NCBI RefSeq assembly: GCF_003337245.1
Contig: NZ_QPJE01000004.1
Span: 92,285-156,284 of the forward strand
Source of the DNA: Halanaerobium sp. MA284_MarDTE_T2
GTDB lineage: Bacteria; Bacillota; Halanaerobiia; Halanaerobiales; Halanaerobiaceae
Reading direction: 5' to 3'
Length of the DNA stretch: 64,000 nt
Shown here: positions 1 to 9,015 of the stretch, in pieces
Position numbering within the stretch: the first letter of the stretch is position 1
Layout: each line of letters starts with the position of its first letter
Made by a program: the position numbers and the translations under genes
Notes under the pieces: generated by a model
What the model was told of the DNA's origin: nothing
Databases searched by the model: none
What the model saw: only the letters and a program-made list of their open reading frames with translations

Positions 1-335
1 AAATAAATATAATTATTGCTTATTTTTTAATGTCAACAGGAGCTATCTTTGCAGTTATTACAGTGCTGGGACTGCTCAGATTTCCTGATGTATATACAAG
101 AATCCACGCTGGAGCTGTTGTACTTACAATAAGTGCTGTACTGGTCACTTTAGGAACCGCCATATATGTCTGGGAGTTTTTCTTAAGCATGAAGGTGCTG
201 TTAATTGGAGCTTTTTTTCTCTTTTCCAATCCTATGGCAACTCATGCTATTGCAAGGGCCTCTTACAGCAGAGAAATTGCACTGCCAAATGAGTATAAAA
301 TCGATGAATATTTCAGTTACCTTGGGAGAGATTAA
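1..335 (+). CDS. mrpG: Mrp/Mnh-type Na+/H+ antiporter subunit G (5' partial)
   Basis: Small hydrophobic subunit of a multisubunit cation/proton antiporter in the inner membrane. The frame stays open to the first base of the window, and residues upstream of the first ATG (position 30) are hydrophobic and fit the family, so the true start lies outside. The hallmark GLLRFPDVYTRIHA stretch of the MnhG family is present, followed by two further membrane segments. The next gene starts 2 bases after the stop, so this belongs to the operon running to 4750; subunits E and F would be expected upstream of the window. Confidence 0.9.
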   Translation, partial: INIIIAYFLMSTGAIFAVITVLGLLRFPDVYTRIHAGAVVLTISAVLVTLGTAIYVWEFFLSMKVLLIGAFFLFSNPMATHAIARASYSREIALPNEYKIDEYFSYLGRD

Positions 336-337
336 AA

Positions 338-577
338 ATGATCATTTTAGAATGTATGCTGCTTTTTTTTCTGGTTATGTCGGCAACAATGGCTGTTATC
401 TTTGAAAAAGAACTTATTTCTATAATTTTTCTTTCAATTTTTTCTATTATATTAACAGCTATATATCTTATTTACAGAGCTGCAGATGTCGCACTTGCTG
501 AAGCTGTAATAGGTGCTGGCTTAAATACTGCAATTTTTATGAGTGCCATAAGTCAGATAAGGAAAGGGAAATCCTGA
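338..577 (+). CDS. MbhD-like (DUF4040) subunit of the Mrp antiporter
   Basis: A 79-residue membrane protein with about three helices. The AADVALAEAVIGAGL segment matches the conserved APDVALTEAAVGAG-type motif of the MbhD/DUF4040 domain, which in classical Mrp systems is fused to the C-terminal part of the large MrpA subunit. Here it is a separate gene placed after mrpG, the order known from Mbh/Mbs-type and Thermotoga-type complexes. It begins 2 bases after mrpG behind a GGGAGAG ribosome site and is probably translationally coupled. Function is assigned from family and context. Confidence 0.85.
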   Translation: MIILECMLLFFLVMSATMAVIFEKELISIIFLSIFSIILTAIYLIYRAADVALAEAVIGAGLNTAIFMSAISQIRKGKS

Positions 578-610
578 AAACAATTTATGTCATATTATGA
601 AGGAGGCTTT

Positions 611-1330
611 ATGAAGAAAAAACTGACACATATAGCAGTAATTACTATTTTAGCTGTTTCTGGAGCTGCTGTGTTTTTCAATCTAAAGGTAATGTCTTTA
701 TATAAGGATATACCGAGAGGTATTTCAAGATATTTTATTTCTTTTGGTCTGCAGGACACAGGTTCACTTAATCTGGTAACTGCTATTTTATATGATTATA
801 GAGCATTTGATTCATTGGGAGAAAGTACTGTTATTTTTGGGGCAGTTAGTGGAATTGTTCTAATTTTATCCCGTAAAATGCTGCCGGTATCTTCGCATGG
901 GCTATCATTTATTGTAAAAAGAACTCTGGGGATTATGACACCTTTTATTGCACTTTTTAGCATATATGTTATTACTCACGGCCATCTGTCACCTGGGGGA
1001 GGATTTCAGGGTGGTGTAATTCTGGCTGCTATTTCAATTATTTTTAGTATAGTATATGGTAGTGCGTTTGATTATAAAAGATATAGTCCACAGATGAAAA
1101 CTACCATGGAAACAACAGGAGCACTAATGTTTATAAGTATTGGTGTGCTGGGCATATTTTTTGAGGGATTTTTTCTGGATAATCTCAATTTTTTGGGAGG
1201 AAAAGCTGGGACACTGATAAGCGCCGGCAGTATACCTATTATAAACATTGGAATTGGTTTAAAAGTAGGTGCAGGTTTGGCAATAATATTTTACAGTATG
1301 ATTCAAAAAACATTTAGAGAGGAGCTCTAA
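611..1330 (+). CDS. mrpB: MbhE-like plus MnhB domain subunit of the Mrp antiporter
   Basis: Membrane subunit of the antiporter. An N-terminal part (about residues 1-95) resembles the MbhE/MrpA C-terminal extension; the C-terminal part (about 100-239) is an MnhB domain with the characteristic THGHLSPGGGFQGG motif. The ATG at 611 is chosen over an in-frame ATG at 587 because AAGGAGG lies at 599-605, immediately before it. About 239 residues, longer than a lone MnhB (about 140), which supports a fusion. The mrpC gene begins 1 base after the stop. Confidence 0.87.
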   Translation: MKKKLTHIAVITILAVSGAAVFFNLKVMSLYKDIPRGISRYFISFGLQDTGSLNLVTAILYDYRAFDSLGESTVIFGAVSGIVLILSRKMLPVSSHGLSFIVKRTLGIMTPFIALFSIYVITHGHLSPGGGFQGGVILAAISIIFSIVYGSAFDYKRYSPQMKTTMETTGALMFISIGVLGIFFEGFFLDNLNFLGGKAGTLISAGSIPIINIGIGLKVGAGLAIIFYSMIQKTFREEL

Positions 1331-1331
1331 T

Positions 1332-1667
1332 ATGCTGAATAATTTTATATTTGCATTTTTATTTATGTTAGGGCTTTATGCAGTAATAATAAAAACAAAT
1401 TTAATTAAAATGGTAATTGGACTTAATATCATGGAAGCAGCTGTATTCTTATGGGTTATTGCTTTTGCCGATGTAGGAAAAGATGTTCCAATCTATCATC
1501 TGGGGCGTGTGGGAGAAAATTTTAATGATCCAGTACCACAGGCTTTAACTTTAACAGGTATAGTTATTGGTGCCAGTACTTCAGCACTTCTTTTGACACT
1601 TATTATAGAATTAAATAAATTTACCGATACAATTGATAGAAATAATTTAAAGGGGTTGAATGATTAA
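1332..1667 (+). CDS. mrpC: Mrp antiporter subunit C (NuoK-like)
   Basis: A 111-residue, three-helix membrane protein of the MnhC/NuoK family, homologous to the small proton-path subunit of complex I. It has the typical opening helix, the NLIKMVIGLNIMEAAV segment with the conserved glutamate in the second helix, and the DPVPQALTLTGIVIGAS block diagnostic for MnhC. The ribosome site GAGGAGC overlaps the end of the preceding gene, and the stop is immediately followed by the ATG of mrpD, so the genes are tightly coupled. Confidence 0.93.
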   Translation: MLNNFIFAFLFMLGLYAVIIKTNLIKMVIGLNIMEAAVFLWVIAFADVGKDVPIYHLGRVGENFNDPVPQALTLTGIVIGASTSALLLTLIIELNKFTDTIDRNNLKGLND

Positions 1668-3203
1668 ATGGATATAGAAATATTATTATTAATTGTAGTA
1701 CCCCTGGCCACTGCATTTTTGATTCCTCTTATTGACCTTATAAGTACAAGATTGAGAAGAATACTTATTTTTTTCAGCTCAATAACAGAAATATATATAA
1801 TTCTTTCAATTTTTATTAAAAATTATAGTTCACTTAAAGCAGGAAATTTTTTTCTAAAATATAATCTGGGCGGTTGGAGTCCGCCTTTTGGTATTAATCT
1901 TGCTATGGACAGTTTGAGCTTATTATTTTCTCTTATAGTGACCCTGGCCCTTTTTATGATTGTAATATTTTCAATTGGTTTTATTGGTCATCATGAAGGC
2001 AAATATTATGTTCTCTTTTTTTTAGTTATTGCTTCAATAGAAGGTGCACTTCTAACGGGAGATATATTTAATCTTTATGTATTTATAGAGATAATGACAA
2101 TATCTACTGCCCCTCTTGTTGCTTTTAAAAGATCGCAGGAATCTACCGAAGCTTCAATTAAATATCTGTTCTATGGAATAACAGGAGGAGTGTTCTTTTT
2201 TATTGGGGTTATCTTAATCTATTTCAGTCTTGGTACTTTAAATATGGCTGAAATAGCACGAGATTTTGACTTAATAGACAGTACAATGAAGATTACCATT
2301 ACAGCTGTTTTTATGCTTGGTATGTTAATTAAACTGGGAATTTTTCCCTTTCATTACTGGCTGCCAAAAGCACATAGTGCCTGTCCAGCATCTATAAGTG
2401 CTGTGCTGTCAGGTATTTTGCTGAAAGTATATCTGTACATATTTATTCGTATTTTCTGGACAATGATTAACTTTAACTTTCTTGTAGATATACATATTGC
2501 ACCCTTTATTCTGGACCTTGCTTTAGTATCAAGCATTTTAGGGCATATATTTGCTCTGCAGGCAGATGATCTAAAAAGGATGCTTGCATTTTCCAGTATT
2601 GGACATATTGGCATGATACTGGCAGTTGTTATGCTTAATACAGAAGCAGGATTTTATGGAGGTTTGCTCCACATAATTAGTCATATGCTTATGAAGTCCG
2701 GTCTATTTACTGCAAGTGGCTATCTGCTTCAGTATACAATTTCCCATAATATTGATGATTTTAAGGGAGTTGGATATCGGAACCGCTTATTATTTATTTC
2801 TTTTATTATATTGTCACTTAGCATGATAGGTATGCCTCCACTGATTGGTTTTGTTAGTAAATGGTATGTTCTAATGGCATTTTTAAAGGCAAGACATTTT
2901 TTCGGTGCTTTTATAGTTATTTTCGGAAGTTTAACAGCTGTAGTTTACTATTTGCGGTATATTTCTAAAGCATATGAAGAAATAAAGCTGACAGAAGATG
3001 ATCTTAAAAGAGAGATATTCAGCAGACCTCTGTTATCAGTTTTTTACAGAGAAAAAATCGTAACATCGGTAGTATATATATTTACTTTTCTGGTTATCTT
3101 CTTTGGTATCGGATTTAAATTATTTGATATGCCCATAAAAATGGCTGCTGCAGAACTGACAAACCCACAGAGATATATAGACCTTATTAATTTGGGAGGT
3201 TAG
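1668..3203 (+). CDS. mrpD: Mrp antiporter subunit D (NuoM/NuoN-like proton channel)
   Basis: Large antiporter-like subunit, 511 residues with roughly 14 helices (Proton_antipo_M family). The key charged residues of the channel are visible: the helix-5 glutamate in LYVFIEIMT, the lysine in MLIKLGIFPFHYWLPKAH, and a further lysine in LSGILLKVYLY. The KAH and HIISHMLMKSGLF motifs are typical. It starts directly after the mrpC stop and is followed 2 bases later by a second antiporter-like gene. Confidence 0.92.
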   Translation: MDIEILLLIVVPLATAFLIPLIDLISTRLRRILIFFSSITEIYIILSIFIKNYSSLKAGNFFLKYNLGGWSPPFGINLAMDSLSLLFSLIVTLALFMIVIFSIGFIGHHEGKYYVLFFLVIASIEGALLTGDIFNLYVFIEIMTISTAPLVAFKRSQESTEASIKYLFYGITGGVFFFIGVILIYFSLGTLNMAEIARDFDLIDSTMKITITAVFMLGMLIKLGIFPFHYWLPKAHSACPASISAVLSGILLKVYLYIFIRIFWTMINFNFLVDIHIAPFILDLALVSSILGHIFALQADDLKRMLAFSSIGHIGMILAVVMLNTEAGFYGGLLHIISHMLMKSGLFTASGYLLQYTISHNIDDFKGVGYRNRLLFISFIILSLSMIGMPPLIGFVSKWYVLMAFLKARHFFGAFIVIFGSLTAVVYYLRYISKAYEEIKLTEDDLKREIFSRPLLSVFYREKIVTSVVYIFTFLVIFFGIGFKLFDMPIKMAAAELTNPQRYIDLINLGG

Positions 3204-3205
3204 CT

Positions 3206-4750
3206 GTGATTTTATTAATTGATCAATTTTTAAATAGTATAATATGGGAAAGTTATTTTCCCCTGCTGGCAGGAACCGGAGTTATTTTAACTTTAATGAC
3301 TGCCCTGGCAGCCTGGCACTATATTAAAACAAAAAAAATGTGGTATTATATTATAACAGCTGTATATATATTAAGCTTTTTAACTGTAATACTTACAGAT
3401 AACTGGTTTTTCTTTCTGTTTGGATGGGAACTTGTAACTCTTACCACAACCTTCCTGCTGGCCTGGAGCAGCTGGAAGCTGGTCAAGCAGTATTTTGTTA
3501 TACAATTTGCCGGCAGCAGTATACTGCTTTTTGCGGTCCTGACTGCAAATGCTGCTGGGTATGCTAAAATTGGTGTAATCGATTCTTTCTGGCTTCAGTT
3601 TCTGCTGATTATGGGGGTAGGAATGAAAAGCGGTTTATTTGGTTTTCACTTCTGGCTGCCTCCAATTCATTCTGAAGCACCAGCACCGGTAAGTGCCATT
3701 CTATCAGGCTGGGTAGTAAAACTGGGCTATATTTTTCTTTTAAAAATCATCCCCATAGAAACCGGTAACCCGATACTTTTCTTTTTGGGTTTTACAATGA
3801 TAGTTTATGCAGGTTGGAAGGCATTTAGATCCAGTGATTTAAAAGTTATGCTGGCCTACAGTACTGTCAGCCAGCTTGGATTTATAGCACTTGCTGTTGG
3901 AATTGGTGGTAAGTATGGATTCCTGGGTGCGGTTCTCCATATTATTGCACATGGATTTGCTAAAACATCACTTTTTATTGCAAGTGGTATCTGGCAGAAA
4001 GAGTTTGGAAGCAGAGTTTTTTATGATTTTAAAGATGCAGTGCTGAGGCGGCCTGTTAGTGGTATTGTCACTATACTTGGTTTTTCATCACTCAGTGGAG
4101 TAATATTTACGGCAGGATATAACAGTAAATATCTTATTAAATCTGCTCATAGTTCAGGATTTTTAAATTATATTATTTTCTTTCTTTTAGGACTGCTGAC
4201 ATTTTTCTATGCAGGTCGAACGGTTTACTGGATATTTTTTAATAAAAACAATGGAGAATATTCTTCTGAAAGTCTGTTGAAAGATATCAGCAGTTATCCA
4301 ATCTATAAAACTGATCTTGCAGCACTTCTGATAGGTGGAATTGCTTTAATTGTAGTTGGATTATTTCCAGAAATACCCGGCAGTCTTATACCACAGCTGG
4401 CAGATAAAGATTTTCATATACTGTCAGGAATCAGAGATACAATTATTTATCTGGCTGTTGTAATTTTTGTTTTAAAGAGAAAGTCAGGATTTGTATTTGA
4501 GGTTAGAGAAGATCTTTCACTGGAAAAATATCTTCAGTCATTTTTAAATTTTGTTTATAAAATAGGGAAAAAGAGTATTAAATTTGACACTGAAAAAATA
4601 TTTGAAATATTTTTCTATAATGCTATATTTAATGGAGCAAGAAAATTATATAATTTTATCTACCAGGATTTTTCTATACAGATTCTCTGGATACCGATAT
4701 TTTTGACAGTATTACTGCTCTGGAATCAGATATATTCATTTTTTAATTGA
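3206..4750 (+). CDS. Second antiporter-like (NuoL/NuoM-type) subunit of the Mrp complex
   Basis: A 514-residue polytopic membrane protein of the Proton_antipo_M family, starting with GTG behind GGGAGG at 3194-3199. It has the helix-5 glutamate (FGWELVTL), the GMKSGLFGFHFWLPPIHSEAP block and the LHIIAHGFAKTSLF segment. It is much shorter than a full MrpA (about 770-800 residues) and lacks the C-terminal MbhD/MbhE domains, which are separate genes upstream. It therefore probably supplies the NuoL-like half of MrpA. Whether it best matches MrpA-N, MrpD or MbhH needs alignment. It is the last gene of the operon. Confidence 0.85.
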   Translation: MILLIDQFLNSIIWESYFPLLAGTGVILTLMTALAAWHYIKTKKMWYYIITAVYILSFLTVILTDNWFFFLFGWELVTLTTTFLLAWSSWKLVKQYFVIQFAGSSILLFAVLTANAAGYAKIGVIDSFWLQFLLIMGVGMKSGLFGFHFWLPPIHSEAPAPVSAILSGWVVKLGYIFLLKIIPIETGNPILFFLGFTMIVYAGWKAFRSSDLKVMLAYSTVSQLGFIALAVGIGGKYGFLGAVLHIIAHGFAKTSLFIASGIWQKEFGSRVFYDFKDAVLRRPVSGIVTILGFSSLSGVIFTAGYNSKYLIKSAHSSGFLNYIIFFLLGLLTFFYAGRTVYWIFFNKNNGEYSSESLLKDISSYPIYKTDLAALLIGGIALIVVGLFPEIPGSLIPQLADKDFHILSGIRDTIIYLAVVIFVLKRKSGFVFEVREDLSLEKYLQSFLNFVYKIGKKSIKFDTEKIFEIFFYNAIFNGARKLYNFIYQDFSIQILWIPIFLTVLLLWNQIYSFFN

Positions 4751-4785
4751 GTTTTAGATAAATCCAGACATTTTGTTGATTACAA
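4745..4785 (+). repeat. Partial copy of a dispersed intergenic repeat
   Basis: Positions 4745-4764 are identical to the reverse complement of 63131-63150 over 20 bases, and similarity continues through the GTTGAT that follows. The copy starts at the stop codon of the antiporter gene and looks truncated. It belongs to the family described at 39825-39902 and 63064-63300. Confidence 0.45.
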
Positions 4786-4867
4786 AATATATCAAAATTG
4801 GTTTTTAATAGTTTTCTGATGGTAAAATAAAATAGAATATATAAAGAAAAGAATTGAGCCGATAATT

Positions 4868-6135
4868 ATGCTGAACAATAAAAAGAGTGTTTATTCCTGG
4901 GTGATTTATGACTGGGCAAATTCTGCTTTTGCAGCCACAGTTCTGGCAGCAGTACTGCCGATTTTTTATAAAGATGTTGCTGCAGCTCATCTGGCACCAC
5001 ATATTGCGACATCATACTGGGGATATACTCAAACAGCTGCCATGATAATAATAGCTGTTCTATCTCCAGTGCTTGGAGCTGCGGCAGATTACAGTGATTC
5101 CAAAAAAAGTTTCCTCAAATTTTTTGTATTTTTAGGTACATCTGCTACTGCAGTATTGTTTTTTGTTGAGAGGGGAAATTATATTGCAGCCTCCCTTTTA
5201 TTTATAACTGCCAATATCGGTTTTGCTGGAGGAAATGTATTTTACGACGGATTTTTAACAGATATTGCTTCAGATGAGAATATAGACTGTATCTCATCTC
5301 TTGGTTATGCGGCCGGTTATCTAGGTGGGGGTATTCTGTTGGCAATTAATCTCCTCATGATTTCCAGACCACAGCTATTTTGTATTTCTGATTCAATTAA
5401 AGCTGTAAGAATTTCTTTTGTAACAGTTGCTGTCTGGTGGCTGCTTTTTTCTATACCAGCCTTTGTAAATCTCCCCTCATCCAGAAATATAGTTAAGAAA
5501 ATTTCTTTTCAAGAACAGGGTATAATAAGTTTTAAAAGATTAAAAAATACCTTTAGAAATATAAAAAAATACAGAGAACTGTGGAAATTTCTGCTTGCAT
5601 TTTGGCTGTATAATGATGGTATTGGAACAATAATCAGAATGGCAGCTATCTATGGACGGGAAATAGGAATTGGGCAGTCTGATCTGATAGGTGCTTTACT
5701 GCTGACACAGTTTATCGGAATACCATTTGCACTTCTTTTTGGAAGAATGGGCCAGCATTTTGGAGCCAAAAAAGGTATATTTGCTGCACTGACGATTTAT
5801 ATTTTTGTACAGTATACGGCTTTTTTCTCAGCACAGCACTGGATTTCTGGATTCTTGCTGCTTTAGTTGGTCTGGTACAGGGAGGAGCACAGGCATTGAG
5901 CAGGTCTCTTTATGGGAGTATGATTCCCAGGGATAAATCGGCTGAATTTTTTGGATTTTTTGGAGTATCCAGCAAGTTTGCAGCAGTTTTAGGGCCAACT
6001 GTTTTTGCTGCTGTATCACAGCTGACTGGTTCAGGCAGAAATGGAATACTTGCTGTTGCCCTATTTTTTATACTGGGTATGATTATGCTGTCAGCTGTAG
6101 ATGTAGAAAAAGGGAGAAGTGAGGCCAGACAGTAA
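4868..6135 (+). pseudogene. UMF1-family MFS transporter, frameshifted
   Basis: Membrane transporter of the Atg22/UMF1 group of the major facilitator superfamily, broken by one frameshift. The first part (4868 to about 5805) opens with SWVIYDWANSAFA, the family signature. The second part, in another frame, continues with LVGLVQGGAQALSRSLYGSM, also typical. Together they give about 420 residues, the family's normal length. The reading switches between about 5801 and 5821; adding one T to the T5 run at 5802-5806 restores a continuous protein through VYGFFLSTALDFWILAAL. This could be a real mutation or a homopolymer sequencing error. Substrate unknown. Confidence 0.85.
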
Positions 6136-6317
6136 TTTAAACCTGCAAATAATCAGTTGAAATGATGAAATGACGTGAACCTCTCCACCCAAATTACAGA
6201 TTCAGATGGATTTTTTTGGCTGTTTTAGATAAAAAATATATAAAAAGTTAAATAAATTTTTATATTGAAATTTGAAATACACTTTTTGAAATACGTATTA
6301 AAGAAAGGAAGTTTGCT

Positions 6318-7196
6318 ATGCCAGATTTCTGGACACACATGATTTCAGGACAAAAAGTAATTAAAGAGCTTGAAAATGATAATTTTAGAAATATATTGTA
6401 CAGTGAAATGAGCTGGTATAATTTCGGCTGTCAGGGTCCTGATTTTCTTTTTTTTAATAATTTTTTACCATGGGAAGAAGAAAGTAGTGGTTTAAAAGCA
6501 GCAGAAGTAATGCACCAGCAGAAAACAAAAGTAATGCTGAAAAAACTAATTGATTACTGCAAAAATATTTATAATAATGAACAAATAGGAGAGAAAACCT
6601 CAAAGAAACTGCTGGCATATACAGCAGGGTTTCTGCTGCACTATTCACTTGATATGAAGGTACATCCTTTTGTCTATGCCCATGATGGGGAAGGTGACAG
6701 ACATAAAAGAATAGAGATGAGCCTTGATATTTATCTTGTAAAAAAAGAATGGGATACAGGAGCTGATTTTTTAAAGCCGACCGATTATATTGATCTTGGT
6801 GATAGGCTTCCAATTCAAATAGAAGAATTATACAGCTATCTGCTCAGCACTGTTTTTAATTATAGTGACAAAATTGATTTTCTGCAGAAATCATATCTTG
6901 ATTTCAAGAAATTCCATAATATATTTTACAGCCCTTTTAAATTTAAGTATATAATTTTTAAACTGCTTAATCTTTTTGTAAAAGAAGATCTTTCTCTCTA
7001 CAGCTACAGTGAAAAGTCAAATAATGAAATATTAGATGAAGAAGATTACAGAGTCTTTTATCAGCTTTTTGAAGCAGGTATCAGACAGGGAACCGAACTG
7101 CTAAATTTATTTTATCAATATCTGAACTCAGGAGTAGAATTTGAAATTTTGCAGGAAAAACTTCCAGCAATTAATTTCTTGGGAAGAAAAATATAA
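6318..7196 (+). CDS. Zinc-dependent phospholipase C family protein
   Basis: A 292-residue protein of the Zn_dep_PLPC family, seen widely in clostridia as an uncharacterised group. Supporting motifs are the N-terminal DFWTHMISG, then GCQGPDFLFF, then LLHYSLDMKVHPFVYAHDG, which place His and Asp residues as expected for the metal site. No signal peptide is evident, so it is probably cytoplasmic and may not be a secreted toxin-type phospholipase. The ATG is preceded by AAAGGAAG. It is monocistronic between the broken MFS gene and abgT. The exact substrate is unknown. Confidence 0.75.
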   Translation: MPDFWTHMISGQKVIKELENDNFRNILYSEMSWYNFGCQGPDFLFFNNFLPWEEESSGLKAAEVMHQQKTKVMLKKLIDYCKNIYNNEQIGEKTSKKLLAYTAGFLLHYSLDMKVHPFVYAHDGEGDRHKRIEMSLDIYLVKKEWDTGADFLKPTDYIDLGDRLPIQIEELYSYLLSTVFNYSDKIDFLQKSYLDFKKFHNIFYSPFKFKYIIFKLLNLFVKEDLSLYSYSEKSNNEILDEEDYRVFYQLFEAGIRQGTELLNLFYQYLNSGVEFEILQEKLPAINFLGRKI

Positions 7197-7377
7197 AAAA
7201 TAAGTATAATAAAGGATTTTTAGAACATATCTTGAATAAAAAATTAATATGAGTCGACTGCTGTTATAGAATGGTTCAGGCGACAATTTTATATGCAGAG
7301 AGGGGTGAATACTAAAATTGTGCTAAAAAGCAGGGTGATAAGTAAGAAAGAAAAAATTTTTGGAGGTGTTTTTAACA

Positions 7378-8916
7378 TTGATAGACGAGAGAGAAATGAG
7401 TAATGAGAAAGAGTCTATGTTTTATAGATTTTTAAGTTTTGTTGAGAGAATAGGAAATAAATTACCTCACCCATTTACACTATTTGTTATTTTAACTGTT
7501 CTGATGGTTTTAGTATCTTTTGTCACAGGAATAGCAGGAATACAAGTCACACATCCAACAGATGGATCTAATGTCAGCGCCAGAAATTTGCTGAGTGGTG
7601 AAGGAATAGAATATATGATACTAAATTTGATCAGCAATTTTACCGGATTTAGGCCACTGGGTCTGGTTTTAGGGATGATGCTTGGTATAGGTCTTGCTGA
7701 AAAAGCCGGACTTATGTCAGCATTTATGAAAAAGTTCATGTTAGGTGCTCCAGAAAAACTGCTTCTGGGTGCTATATTTCTTATTGGTATCTGTGGGAAT
7801 ATAGCCTCTGATGCAGCTGTTATTATTGTTCCTCCACTTGCGGGTGCTATATTTTATGGAACTAAAAGAAATCCTCTTGTTGGTATAGCTGCAGGATATG
7901 CGGCTGCTAGTGCTGGTTTTACCGCCAATCTCCTTATTGCAGGTACAGATGCACTGCTGGCAGGTATTACCGAAGAAGCCGCTCAGTCCATGCAGGCAGG
8001 GATAACAATTTCTCCTGCTGTTAACTATTATTTTATGGTTGTTTCTACCTTTGTACTTACAGTTGTAGGTGCATGGGTCACACAGAAGTTTGTTGAACCT
8101 CAGGCGGGAGAATATGTTGCAGAACAGGAGATTGAAGATGATGGAGATTTAAGTGTTTCAGATCAGCAGAGTAAAGGACTTAAAAATGCTGGAATTGTAA
8201 CAGTTTTGTACTGGGCTTTAGTTGTTGCAGCTATAATACCACAGGGATCTCCCCTTAGAGGGCCTGGTGGAAGTTTAATCCCGTCCACCTTTCTCAGCGG
8301 AATAGTACCATTTATTTTATTCTGGTTTATAGCAATCGGTATTGCTTATGGTAAAACAGTTGGAACAATAAAATCGGAAGCAGATGTACCCAGGTTGATG
8401 GGAGAAGCCATAAAAGACATGGCAGGATATATAGTGCTTGTTTTTATTATTGCTCAGTTTGTAAGTTACTTTAACTGGACAAATCTTGGTATGATCCTTG
8501 CCGTAAAAATGGCAGATCTGCTTGAAATCTTCAACTTTACTGGATTCCCGATGGTGGTAGGAGTAATAGCAGTTAGTATGTTTATTAACTTATTTATCGG
8601 CAGTGGTTCTGCAAAATGGGCCCTGCTGTCACCGGTTTTTGTGCCGATGTTTATGATGCTCGATCATTCACCGGCATTTGCTCAGCTTGCTTACAGAATT
8701 GGAGATTCTACCACAAATGCAATAACACCACTGTTTCCATATTTCCCGATAGTGCTTGGATTTATGAAAAGATATGATGAAGATAGTGGAATTGGTACAG
8801 TGATATCCTATATTATGCCATATACTATAGCATTTGGGGTTGTCTGGATTATACTGCTGGCCATCTGGTATTTCGCAGATCTACCTATTGGTCCAGGAGC
8901 AGGTATTTTTCTTTAA
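7378..8916 (+). CDS. abgT: AbgT-family transporter (p-aminobenzoyl-glutamate type)
   Basis: Polytopic inner-membrane transporter, about 512 residues, of the AbgT family, known for uptake of p-aminobenzoyl-glutamate and in some members for export of antimetabolites. Family features include LPHPFTLFV near the N terminus, GICGNIASDAAVIIVPPL, and the C-terminal GSGSAKWALLSPVFVPM and GDSTTNAITPLFPYFP blocks. The TTG at 7378 is chosen because GGAGGTG lies at 7362-7368; an ATG at 7396 is an alternative. A terminator follows, then two M20 amidohydrolases that would cleave the imported conjugate. Confidence 0.88.
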   Translation: MIDEREMSNEKESMFYRFLSFVERIGNKLPHPFTLFVILTVLMVLVSFVTGIAGIQVTHPTDGSNVSARNLLSGEGIEYMILNLISNFTGFRPLGLVLGMMLGIGLAEKAGLMSAFMKKFMLGAPEKLLLGAIFLIGICGNIASDAAVIIVPPLAGAIFYGTKRNPLVGIAAGYAAASAGFTANLLIAGTDALLAGITEEAAQSMQAGITISPAVNYYFMVVSTFVLTVVGAWVTQKFVEPQAGEYVAEQEIEDDGDLSVSDQQSKGLKNAGIVTVLYWALVVAAIIPQGSPLRGPGGSLIPSTFLSGIVPFILFWFIAIGIAYGKTVGTIKSEADVPRLMGEAIKDMAGYIVLVFIIAQFVSYFNWTNLGMILAVKMADLLEIFNFTGFPMVVGVIAVSMFINLFIGSGSAKWALLSPVFVPMFMMLDHSPAFAQLAYRIGDSTTNAITPLFPYFPIVLGFMKRYDEDSGIGTVISYIMPYTIAFGVVWIILLAIWYFADLPIGPGAGIFL

Positions 8917-8928
8917 TTATTAGTATAA

Positions 8929-8957
8929 AGGCAGGGATTTATTTCCCTGCCTGTTTT
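8929..8957 (+). terminator. Rho-independent terminator after abgT
   Basis: A GGCAGGGA / TCCCTGCC stem with a short AT-rich loop is followed by TTTT. The T run is short, so partial readthrough into the amidohydrolase genes is possible. Confidence 0.75.
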
Positions 8958-9015
8958 AAGTAATCAAGGTGAATTTTAACTGTCTTTATTTTTTCAAAAA
9001 AAGGAGGTAGATTTT

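Noticed and set aside
6318..7196. Secreted phospholipase C toxin
   Set aside because: The family match is clear, but there is no signal peptide or membrane-binding C-terminal domain, so a toxin role is not supported.
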